In this document: positions 34,859 to 42,653 of the stretch, one piece after another
How the letters are laid out: every line of letters starts with the position of its first letter
Numbering within the stretch: position 1 is the first letter of the stretch
Origin: Pseudomonas canadensis
GTDB lineage: Bacteria > Pseudomonadota > Gammaproteobacteria > Pseudomonadales > Pseudomonadaceae
Direction of reading: 5' to 3'
Assembly: GCF_000503215.1 (NCBI RefSeq)
Contig: NZ_AYTD01000012.1
Location: 97,760 to 161,759, forward strand
Length of the DNA stretch: 64,000 nucleotides
Notes under the pieces: generated by a model
Databases searched by the model: none
What the model was told of the DNA's origin: nothing
What the model saw: only the letters and a program-made list of their open reading frames with translations
Translations under genes and position numbers: made by a program

Positions 34859-36502
34859 CTACAGCGCTAGCGGTACGGGGCCTTGGCGGATGCGGTAGCC
34901 ACCGTTTTCAAGTTTCTCCAAAGGGCTGGCGGCGGCCAGCAACTTGCGGGTGTAAGGGTGTTGCGGGCGGTCGAAAATTTCATCGCGGGCGCCCATTTCC
35001 ACCACCCTGCCCTCGCTCATTACCGCGACCCGGTGGGCAATGCGCTCCACCGCCGCCAGGTCGTGGGAGATGAACAGGCAGGCAAAGCCGTATTGCGCCT
35101 GCAGGCGTTCGAACAGTTCCAGAATCTGCTTCTGGATGGTCATGTCCAACGCCGAGATCGGCTCGTCGGCGATCACCAACCGTGGGTGACGCACCAGTGC
35201 GCGGCCAATAGCGACACGCTGGCGCTGACCACCGGACAACTGGTGCGGGAAGCGTTCGACAAACTGCTCGGCCAAACCGATGTCCAGCAAGGTCTTGGTG
35301 ACCCGTTCACGCTTCTGCTCGGCACTCATGCCAGGCACGTGACGCAACGGTTCAGCGAGGATGTCGCCGATCTTCATGCGCGGGTCGAGGGACGAGTACG
35401 GATCCTGGAAAATCATCTGGCATTGCAGTCGATGTTCGCGGTTGCCCGACTTCAGGATGTCCACGCCCTCAAACTCGATGGCACCGGCACAGGCTTTATT
35501 CAGGCCGACAATGGCGCGGCCCAGGGTGGTCTTGCCCGAACCACTGCCGCCCACCAGCGCCAGGGTTTCCCCCGGTGCGATGGAGAGGTTGGCCGAGTGC
35601 ACCACGCGTTTGAACGCGGTGCGGCCCCACAGGCTGCGCGGGCCGGGGTGTTCGATGCACACGTCCTTGACCGTGAGCAACGGGCCGTCGGCCTGGGGCA
35701 AGGCCGCCAGTACCCCGCGACGCGGCAATGCCTCCAGCAACTGCCGGGTGTACTCGGCCTTGGGTGCCAGCAGGATCTGTTCAATGGTGCCCTGCTCCAC
35801 TGCGCGGCCTTCACGCATTACCACCACCTTGTGGGCGTAGCGCGCCACCAGGGACAGGTCATGGCTGATGAACAGAATCGCCGTGCCCTGCTCGCGGGTG
35901 AGGTCGAGCATCAGCTTCAACACGTCCAGCTGCGCCAGGCAATCCAGCGCGGTGGTGGGTTCATCGGCAATCAGCAGCGCCGGGCGCAGCAGCATCACCG
36001 ACGCAAGCATGATGCGTTGGCGCATGCCGCCGGAGAACTCGTGGGGGAACGCCGTCAGGCAACGCTCGGCGTCCTTGATGCCGATATGGCCGAGCATCTC
36101 CAGGCTGCGTTCGCGGATCTGCTCATCCGTCAGTTTGGTGTGCAGGCGCAGGCCCTCGGCCATTTGCTCGCCGATGCTCATGGACGGGTTCAGCGACACC
36201 ATCGGTTCCTGGAACACCATGCCGATCTTGGCCCCGCGCAGCTCGCGCAATTGCTCGGGCTTGAGGCTGTTGAGGTCATGGCCTTGGAAGCGGACCTGAC
36301 CGCCACAGTGTTCCAGCGGCGGCGGCAACAGGCCGATGGCGGCGCGGGCGGCCATGGTCTTGCCGCTGCCGGACTCCCCCACCAAGGCGACAATTTCGCC
36401 GGGGGCGATGGTGAAGCTCAGGTCATTGACCGCCAGCGGGCCGTGAGTGCCGATGCGGATTTTCAAGTGATCGACGGCCAAAAGTACGTCAGGCATGCTC
36501 AT
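34859..36502 (-). CDS. Dual-cassette oligopeptide-type ABC ATPase (DppDF fusion)
   Basis: 547 residues holding two complete nucleotide-binding domains. Cassette 1 has GESGSGKTMAA, FSGGMRQRIMLASVM and LLIADEPTTALD. Cassette 2, after about residue 280, has GGSGSGKTTLGRA, LSGGQRQRVAIGRALV and LVIADEPISALD. Each is followed by the oligopeptide/dipeptide C-terminal extension (HPYTRKLLAA). In E. coli these are separate DppD and DppF; fused forms are common in proteobacteria. ATGA overlap with the permease gene. Confidence 0.94.
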   Translation of the reverse strand: MSMPDVLLAVDHLKIRIGTHGPLAVNDLSFTIAPGEIVALVGESGSGKTMAARAAIGLLPPPLEHCGGQVRFQGHDLNSLKPEQLRELRGAKIGMVFQEPMVSLNPSMSIGEQMAEGLRLHTKLTDEQIRERSLEMLGHIGIKDAERCLTAFPHEFSGGMRQRIMLASVMLLRPALLIADEPTTALDCLAQLDVLKLMLDLTREQGTAILFISHDLSLVARYAHKVVVMREGRAVEQGTIEQILLAPKAEYTRQLLEALPRRGVLAALPQADGPLLTVKDVCIEHPGPRSLWGRTAFKRVVHSANLSIAPGETLALVGGSGSGKTTLGRAIVGLNKACAGAIEFEGVDILKSGNREHRLQCQMIFQDPYSSLDPRMKIGDILAEPLRHVPGMSAEQKRERVTKTLLDIGLAEQFVERFPHQLSGGQRQRVAIGRALVRHPRLVIADEPISALDMTIQKQILELFERLQAQYGFACLFISHDLAAVERIAHRVAVMSEGRVVEMGARDEIFDRPQHPYTRKLLAAASPLEKLENGGYRIRQGPVPLAL

Positions 36503-37377
36503 TTACTCATCCGTGGATCAAGGCGGTCACGCAAGGCGTCGCCACACAGGTTGAACGCCAACAACGCCATGGCGATGCAGACACCGGGAAACAACCCCAG
36601 CCAACTGGCCGTGGCGATATACGGCCGGCTGGCCGCAAGCATGTTGCCCCAGGTGGCTGCCGGTGGCGGTACGCCCAAGCCGAGGAAGCTCAGCGAGCTT
36701 TCCGCGAGAATCGCCCAGCCGAACATGCTGGTAGCCAGCACACACACCGGCGCCACACAATTCGGCGCGATGTGGCGCAGCATGGTGTACAGCTCAGAGT
36801 TGCCGATCACCCGCGACGCTTCGACAAACTCCTTCTCCCGCAGCGACAGCACCGTACCGCGCACCACGCGCACCACCGACGGCGTGTACGCCAGGCTCAG
36901 GGCGAACACGATGCCATATAGGCTCGGGCCGATAATCGCCATCAACCCCAGCGCCAACAGGATCCCAGGGAACGCCAGCAACGCGTCGTTGATCATCATC
37001 AAGCCACGGTCGACCCAGCCGCGCAGGAAACCGGCCAGCAAGCCCAGAAAGGTGCCGGCGATAATCGCCATGCTCACCGTCAGCACACTCACCCACAGGC
37101 TGGTGTGCGCGCCGATCATCAGGCGGCTCAACACATCGCGGCCATATTCATCAGTGCCCAACCAGTGCGCGGCGGTCGGCGCCTGCAAGCGCGCCAGCAA
37201 GTTCAGCGCCAGCGGGTCGTGGGGCGTCCACACCAGGCCGAGCGCGGCCATGATCAATAGCAAGCCCAACAGGAACGCACCGATCAGCGCGTTCAACGGC
37301 GGCACGCGCCAGGCCCTGGGGGCACGCACCGGCGCAGGCAACATCACCTCGGGTGCAACAGGCAGTGGCTTATTCAT
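36499..37377 (-). CDS. Oligopeptide-type ABC permease (DppC-like)
   Basis: 292 residues. The N-terminal cytoplasmic segment leads to six membrane helices. APTAAHWLGTDEYGRDVLSRLMIGAHTSLWVS is the DppC/OppC signature, and the EAA loop is EFVEASRVIGNSELYTMLRHIAPN. Both ends overlap neighbouring genes by ATGA, so it is tightly coupled with the DppB-like and ATPase genes. Confidence 0.94.
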   Translation of the reverse strand: MNKPLPVAPEVMLPAPVRAPRAWRVPPLNALIGAFLLGLLLIMAALGLVWTPHDPLALNLLARLQAPTAAHWLGTDEYGRDVLSRLMIGAHTSLWVSVLTVSMAIIAGTFLGLLAGFLRGWVDRGLMMINDALLAFPGILLALGLMAIIGPSLYGIVFALSLAYTPSVVRVVRGTVLSLREKEFVEASRVIGNSELYTMLRHIAPNCVAPVCVLATSMFGWAILAESSLSFLGLGVPPPAATWGNMLAASRPYIATASWLGLFPGVCIAMALLAFNLCGDALRDRLDPRMSK

Positions 37378-38315
37378 AACTTAACCCTGGGGTCGAAGAG
37401 CGGGTACAGCAGGTCCACCAACAGGTTGACCAGCACATAGACAAAGGTCACGAGCAGCAGGCAGCCCTGCAGCACCGGGTAATCCCGGGCGTAGATGGCG
37501 TCGACCATCAGGCGGCCGATGCCCGGCAGGGTGAACACGGTTTCCAGCACGGCGATGCCGCTGAGCAGGTTGCCGAGGATCAGGCCGATCAGGGTCAGCG
37601 TCGGTGCAAACGAGTTGCGCAGCGCATGGCGCCACAGCACCGCACGCTCCGACAAGCCTTTGGCCCGCGCATGGGTGATGTATTCCAGGCGTAGCACTTC
37701 GATCGCACTGGCCCGCGCCATCCGAGTGATCGCACCCAGCTCCACCAACGTCAGGGTGACAATCGGCAGCACGATGAAACTCAAGGCCTGCCACGGCGAT
37801 TGGCCGAACGACACGTAACCCACCACCGGCAACCAGCCGAGCTTGATGCCGAAGGCATACAGCAACAGCAAGCCGAGCCAGAAGCTGGGGATCGACAGCA
37901 ACAGCGTCGCCGTCGACACCACGCCGAAGTCCAGCGCACTGTCCTGCTTCCACGCCGACAGCAAACCCGCCGGCACTGCAATCAAGGCCGCCAACAACAC
38001 CGACACCAAGACAATCCCGGCACTCATCTGGAACCGATCCAGGATCAGCGGCAACACCGCCTCATTGGTGGTGATCGAATGCCCGAGGTCACCGCTGAGC
38101 ACCGCCTTGAGCCAGATCACAAACTGCACCGGCAACGGCTGGTCCAGCCCCAGGGACGATCGCGCCACTTCCAGGCTGTGGGCGTCGGCCATGTCGCCAA
38201 GCATCAGCAACGCGGGATCACCCGGCACCAGGCGGATGATCGCGAACACCATCAGCGAGATCAGCAGCAAAGTGGGCACCGACATCGCCAGGCGTTGGGA
38301 GATAAAACGGAACAT
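37374..38315 (-). CDS. Oligopeptide-type ABC permease (DppB-like)
   Basis: 313 residues from the ATG at 38315, two bases after the binding-protein stop, with GGGAG about 9 bases upstream; a TTG two codons earlier is less likely. Family features are RLVPGDPALLMLGDMAD, the central LGLDQPLPVQFVIWLKAVLSGDLGHSI, and the C-terminal EAA loop with TRMARASAIEVLRLEYITHARAKGLSERAVLWRHALRNS. It forms the channel with the DppC-like partner. Confidence 0.94.
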   Translation of the reverse strand: MFRFISQRLAMSVPTLLLISLMVFAIIRLVPGDPALLMLGDMADAHSLEVARSSLGLDQPLPVQFVIWLKAVLSGDLGHSITTNEAVLPLILDRFQMSAGIVLVSVLLAALIAVPAGLLSAWKQDSALDFGVVSTATLLLSIPSFWLGLLLLYAFGIKLGWLPVVGYVSFGQSPWQALSFIVLPIVTLTLVELGAITRMARASAIEVLRLEYITHARAKGLSERAVLWRHALRNSFAPTLTLIGLILGNLLSGIAVLETVFTLPGIGRLMVDAIYARDYPVLQGCLLLVTFVYVLVNLLVDLLYPLFDPRVKL

Positions 38316-38317
38316 CC

Positions 38318-39880
38318 TCAATTACTCCCGGCGGCGGGGACGCTGACAGTCCACAGGCGCGGCTTGGACACCGGCCAGGTGCGCAGGCCCTTGACGTAAT
38401 CTCGGCTGGCGGCAATCGCGTTGCCGTTGTACATCGGGATCATCGGCACATCCTTGATCATCTGCTGGTGCAGTTGATCGAACAGCGCCTGGCGCTTGCT
38501 GATGTCGCCTTCGCGCTGGGCTTCACGCAGCCACTCGCGGGCCTGAGGGTTGTCCCAGACCTTGCGCGACTCCTTGTCCTTGTCGCCAGTCATTGAATCG
38601 AAGCTCAGGGCCGGGTCGAGGCGTTCGGAGTACGGGAACGCCATCATCTGGTAGTTGCCGCTCTGGTAGCGCTCAAGCTGCGTGCCCCACTCCAGGGTTT
38701 CCAGTTCCAGGTTGATGCCGCTGGCCTTGGCCATGGCCTGCACGAACACGCCCATGTCGAAGATCGCCGCATAGCGTTTGTTGACGATCAGCTTGATTGG
38801 TTCGCCTTTGTAGCCGGCTTCGCGCAGCAGTTGCGCAGTCTTGGCCGGGTCGAAGGTGAAGCCCTGGTCTTCGACGGCAGTGTGGTAATGGCTGCCGCTG
38901 GCGACCATCGAGTTGTTGGCCTTGGAGCGGCCACCGGTCAAAGCTTCGACAATTTGCGCCGAATCCAGGGCATGGGCGATGGCCTGGCGCAAACGTACAT
39001 CTTTTAGCAGCGGATCGCGGGTCTGGAACAGCAATGCATTGACTGACATGGTGCCGCTGGAGGTCACACGCACACCGGAATGGGCGGCCAGTTCTGTCGC
39101 GTCCAGCGGGGTGACATCAATCAGCAGGTCGACGTTTTTCGACAACAACGCGGCTTTGGCGGCGGCCGGGTCCGGGATCACCAGCAGGCGCACGCGGTCC
39201 AGGCTGGTGGACTTGTTGCCGGTGTAGCCGTCCGGCTCTTTTTCGTCGCGAGGGGTGTAGTTGGGGTTGCGCAGCAGCTCGACGTATTGGCCAGGCTTCC
39301 ACTCGCCCAGTTGGAACGGGCCGGTGCCGACCGGGGTCTTCCAGCTGCCGTCGGCGTTGAGCGAGTCTGCAGACAGGATGCCGCTGCCGCCACATTCAGG
39401 CAACGCGGTGCTGGTCAGGAACAGGCCATTGGGCTTGTCGAGGGTGAAGACCACGGTGAGGGGGTCCTGGGCGCTGATGTCGACGATCTTCGCACCGCCA
39501 TGCCCATCGAATTCAGGGGCGCAGCGCCATTGGGTCTTGGGGTCGAGGAAGCGCTTCCAGGTCCATAGCACGTCAGCGGAGGTCAATGCCTTGCCATTCT
39601 GGAACTTCACCCCGTCGCGCAGGTGAAAGGTATAGCGCAGGCCGTCATCGGACACCTGCACGTCCTTGGCCAGCAGCGGGCCGACGGTAGCATCTTCGCG
39701 GAAGGCTACCAGCCCTTCGGTGATGTGCATGATCACGGCGTCGGAGTTGGTGTCACGGTTCACACCCGGATCGGTGCTGCGGATGTCAGCGTTGAGCGCC
39801 ACCTTCAATACACTTTCAGCGTGAGCAGTGCCCACCAGCGCCGCAGACAAGGCGCCCGCCAGGATAAGAGTCTTGTTCAT
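38318..39880 (-). CDS. Oligopeptide-type (family 5) periplasmic binding protein
   Basis: 520 residues from the ATG at 39880. The signal peptide is MNKTLILAGALSAALVGTAHA. Family-5 features: LNADIRSTDPGVNRDTNSDAVIMHITEGLV, LRYTFHLRDGVKFQNGKALTSADVLWTWKRFLDP, and VGTGPFQLGEWKPGQYVEL. These proteins bind peptides, opines, heme or other bulky amides. The locus suggests an N-acylated compound. It is the first gene of the leftward operon; its promoter should be in the 380-bp gap shared with the LysR gene. Confidence 0.94.
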   Translation of the reverse strand: MNKTLILAGALSAALVGTAHAESVLKVALNADIRSTDPGVNRDTNSDAVIMHITEGLVAFREDATVGPLLAKDVQVSDDGLRYTFHLRDGVKFQNGKALTSADVLWTWKRFLDPKTQWRCAPEFDGHGGAKIVDISAQDPLTVVFTLDKPNGLFLTSTALPECGGSGILSADSLNADGSWKTPVGTGPFQLGEWKPGQYVELLRNPNYTPRDEKEPDGYTGNKSTSLDRVRLLVIPDPAAAKAALLSKNVDLLIDVTPLDATELAAHSGVRVTSSGTMSVNALLFQTRDPLLKDVRLRQAIAHALDSAQIVEALTGGRSKANNSMVASGSHYHTAVEDQGFTFDPAKTAQLLREAGYKGEPIKLIVNKRYAAIFDMGVFVQAMAKASGINLELETLEWGTQLERYQSGNYQMMAFPYSERLDPALSFDSMTGDKDKESRKVWDNPQAREWLREAQREGDISKRQALFDQLHQQMIKDVPMIPMYNGNAIAASRDYVKGLRTWPVSKPRLWTVSVPAAGSN

Positions 39881-40259
39881 GGATAACTGCACCTTAAATG
39901 TTCCTTACGCATGGGGTTCGGACGCTGGCAGGACCCAAAAAGAGGCACGGCCGAACACCTGGAGAGTTGTTGTTGTTTTAGTCGCCTTCACGGTTGGCGA
40001 ATGTTCCTGGACCGATCTTATTCTTCACGCGGCAAGCTTGAGAAGAACGCTCCACGTGATCAGGCTCGGCTTTTCCGATCACCTGCCGAGCCTGTCCTCA
40101 CTTGCCTCCAGCCTACCGAAAAACCAGGGTCTGGAGCCGTTTGCATGCGTTCAAAAATAATGAACCTGATCGGCTAAACCGATCTGTGCGCACCTGGAGC
40201 CATCAGATAAGCTGGCGGGCATTCAATGGTTTAAATGCTGAAACCTGAGGCAGTCCTTA
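39881..40259. promoter_or_regulatory. Divergent control region between transporter operon and LysR gene
   Basis: A 379-bp gap with no credible ORF. It contains GATCGG-N5-CCGATC (40168-40184), a LysR-type palindrome about 75 bases from the regulator start. A second inverted repeat, AGGCTCGGC / GCCGAGCCT (40062-40070 and 40085-40093), lies closer to the middle. Layout fits divergent, LysR-controlled promoters; exact -35/-10 boxes were not convincing. Confidence 0.55.
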
Positions 40260-41174
40260 ATGACTCTCACCCATCTTCGCGCATTCTGTGCCGTGGTCGA
40301 AAAAGGCAGCTTCCGCTCTGCCGCACGCCAATTGGACGTGGCGCAAAGCACCCTGACCCAGTCAATCCAGACCCTGGAAAAGGAACTGGGCGTGGTGCTG
40401 CTGCAACGCTCGAACCAAGGCATTAACCTGACGTCGGCTGGCGAAGTCTTCCTCGTGCGCGCGCGCTCCATCACCCTCGACTGCGAACGCGCCCTGCTCG
40501 ACCTGCAACCCTGGAAAGGCGAGCCCGAAGGCCATATCGACCTGGGTGTGACATCCGAACCCCTGGCCGAACTGCTGGTGCCGGTGCTGAGCAACTTCAC
40601 CCAGCGCTTCCCGCGCATCCAGGTGCACGTGGCCAGCGGCACCACCAAGGGCCTGGTGGAAAAAGTCCGCGATGGCCGCCTGGATTTCGTGCTGTGTCCA
40701 TTGGCGCCGAACGTTACCGACATCGACCTGTCCATCGACCGCCTCTACAGCTCCAGCGCCGGCATCATTGCGCGCAAAGGCCACCCGTTGGCCCAGGCCA
40801 AGTCGGTGCAGGAACTGGTGGACTGCCAATGGATCAGCGTGCGCTCCACCGGCGTGATCGGCGGCGCTGAAAACCGTCTGGTCCAACTGTTCCGCACCCA
40901 GGGCCTGGCACCGCCAAAGATCGCCATCACCACCGACTCGCTGCTGGAAACTCTGCACATCGTCTCGGAAACCGATTACCTGACCATCGAGCCACGCATG
41001 CTGCCGGGGATGAAGCTGTTCTCCAGCGCACTCACCACCATCGCCATCGAAGAACCCCTGGCACCCCGTGATGTGTGCCTGATCAGCCGTCGTTCCGCGC
41101 CCCTCACCGGGGTCAGCCAGGAACTCACCAGCATGCTGATTTCCTACTCCCGGCTGGTGCACCGCAGCCGTTGA
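40260..41174 (+). CDS. LysR-family transcriptional regulator
   Basis: 304 residues. The N-terminal helix-turn-helix is LTHLRAFCAVVEKGSFRSAARQLDVAQSTLTQSIQTLEKELGVVLLQRSNQGINLT (residues 2-58). The effector domain follows, with GHIDLGVTSEPLAELLVPVLSNFTQRFPRIQVHV. It is divergent from the peptide-type transporter operon and 24 bp upstream of a serine hydrolase gene on its own strand. That makes it the likely activator of both directions in response to the imported compound. Confidence 0.94.
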   Translation: MTLTHLRAFCAVVEKGSFRSAARQLDVAQSTLTQSIQTLEKELGVVLLQRSNQGINLTSAGEVFLVRARSITLDCERALLDLQPWKGEPEGHIDLGVTSEPLAELLVPVLSNFTQRFPRIQVHVASGTTKGLVEKVRDGRLDFVLCPLAPNVTDIDLSIDRLYSSSAGIIARKGHPLAQAKSVQELVDCQWISVRSTGVIGGAENRLVQLFRTQGLAPPKIAITTDSLLETLHIVSETDYLTIEPRMLPGMKLFSSALTTIAIEEPLAPRDVCLISRRSAPLTGVSQELTSMLISYSRLVHRSR

Positions 41175-41198
41175 TCCACCCTTTTGCCGAGCGTTTCC

Positions 41199-42626
41199 AT
41201 GCCCCTGACTTCCTATGACGGTTTGCCCCGCGCCAGCGCTAGCAGTGTTGGTGTTGACCCCGACCGCCTGATCGCATTTCTCGACGAGGTCAAGGCTGCC
41301 GGCCTCGACCTGCATGGTTTCATGCTGCACCGCCACGGCCATGTCGTCGCCGAAGGCTGGACCTGGCCGGTCGACCCCAACGAACCCCGCGTGCTGCACT
41401 CCATGGCCAAGAGTTTCACCGGATGCGCCATCGGCCTGGCCATCGAAGAAGGCTTGCTCAAACTGGACGATCCCCTGGTCATCTTCTTCCCCGACCAAGT
41501 GCCTACCGACGCCGACCCGCGCCTGGCCGACATGACCGTCGAACACCTGCTGACCATGCGCACCGGGCACGCCAGCAATACGTCCGGCTCTGTATGGCGC
41601 GGCATCAGCACCAGCTGGATCGCGGAATTCTTCAAAATCCCTTTGGCCTACGCGCCCGGCACCGAATACGTCTACACCAGCGCGGCCAGCTACATGCTCT
41701 CGGCGCTGATCAATCGCGTTGCCGGGCAGACCTTGCACGACTACCTCAAGCCGCGCCTGTTCATCCCCTTGGATATTCATAACGAAACCTGGGACATCGG
41801 CCCGGACGGCGTGAACCCCGGCGGCAATGGCCTCACCGCACCGGTGTCGGCTGCGCTGAAACTGGCAGTGCTGCACGCCCAGGACGGCTTGTGGAATGGA
41901 CAACAAGTATTGCCGGCCGCCTGGGTCCGCGCCGCCACCCAACCCCAAGGCGGGCCGGACAGCCGTTACGGCTACCACTGGATGATGAAGCCCAGCGGGG
42001 CCTTCAGTGCGCTGGGGGTGTTTGTGCAGATGGCCGCGGTGTACCGCGAGTACGGCGCAACGCTGGTATTGGTGGGTGGGATAAAAAACTCGGCGGCGAT
42101 CCTGCCGCTTGTCGAAGCGCATTTCCCGGCGGCATTCACCAGCGGCGGCAGCCCTGGCGCAGATGCACGCCTGGAACAGCGGCTGACGAGCATGGCTGAG
42201 CGACCTTCGCTAGTGTCTTTATGTGCTGCACCAGCGAATGTGAAGCGCGTGTTTGGAATGGCCGACAACGGCTTGGGCGTGCGCCAGTTGTCGTTTGAGT
42301 TTGCAGGCGATGTCTTGACCTTTGAACTCAGCGACAGTCAAGCCACCCATTCGTTGAAGGTGGGCGTTGATCACTGGCTCAGCGGCCTGACCAGCATGCC
42401 CGGCCGGGCGTTGCATCACGGTTATGAATTCAACGGCGCGCAGATCGTTGCCGGTGCGCGCTGGCTGGACGCCAGGACGCTGGAAATGACCTGGATCTAC
42501 CCTCAAACGGCATTCAGGGACCAGGTGGTGTGTGTGTTCGACGGGGATGGCGTGAGCTTTGCGCGCACAGTTAACGTCAACAGTGCGGAGCGCGAGCAGG
42601 CAGTGTTGATCGGCAGATCGCGCTAA
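41199..42626 (+). CDS. Beta-lactamase-fold serine hydrolase (class C/EstB/DAP family)
   Basis: 475 residues from the ATG at 41199. The nucleophile motif is S68-M-A-K71 in VLHSMAKSFTGCAIG; the second motif is YTSAASYMLSAL, about residue 165. The catalytic domain (to about residue 320) is followed by a C-terminal domain of about 150 residues, as in D-aminopeptidase and some esterases. No signal peptide, so cytoplasmic. Probably co-transcribed with the LysR regulator. It may cleave an ester or amide of the compound imported by the neighbouring transporter; beta-lactamase activity is not implied. Confidence 0.87.
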   Translation: MPLTSYDGLPRASASSVGVDPDRLIAFLDEVKAAGLDLHGFMLHRHGHVVAEGWTWPVDPNEPRVLHSMAKSFTGCAIGLAIEEGLLKLDDPLVIFFPDQVPTDADPRLADMTVEHLLTMRTGHASNTSGSVWRGISTSWIAEFFKIPLAYAPGTEYVYTSAASYMLSALINRVAGQTLHDYLKPRLFIPLDIHNETWDIGPDGVNPGGNGLTAPVSAALKLAVLHAQDGLWNGQQVLPAAWVRAATQPQGGPDSRYGYHWMMKPSGAFSALGVFVQMAAVYREYGATLVLVGGIKNSAAILPLVEAHFPAAFTSGGSPGADARLEQRLTSMAERPSLVSLCAAPANVKRVFGMADNGLGVRQLSFEFAGDVLTFELSDSQATHSLKVGVDHWLSGLTSMPGRALHHGYEFNGAQIVAGARWLDARTLEMTWIYPQTAFRDQVVCVFDGDGVSFARTVNVNSAEREQAVLIGRSR

Positions 42627-42653
42627 GCGATCTTCCGCTCGCCACAGGGAGGC

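Noticed and set aside
34883..37384. Plus-strand open frame of 833 codons
   Set aside because: Antisense to the dual ABC ATPase and DppC genes. His/Gln/Arg-rich translation with no family motif is the usual product of GC-rich antisense frames.
40362..42122. Minus-strand open frame of 586 codons
   Set aside because: Antisense to the LysR and serine hydrolase genes, which carry clear motifs; the frame shows only compositional bias.
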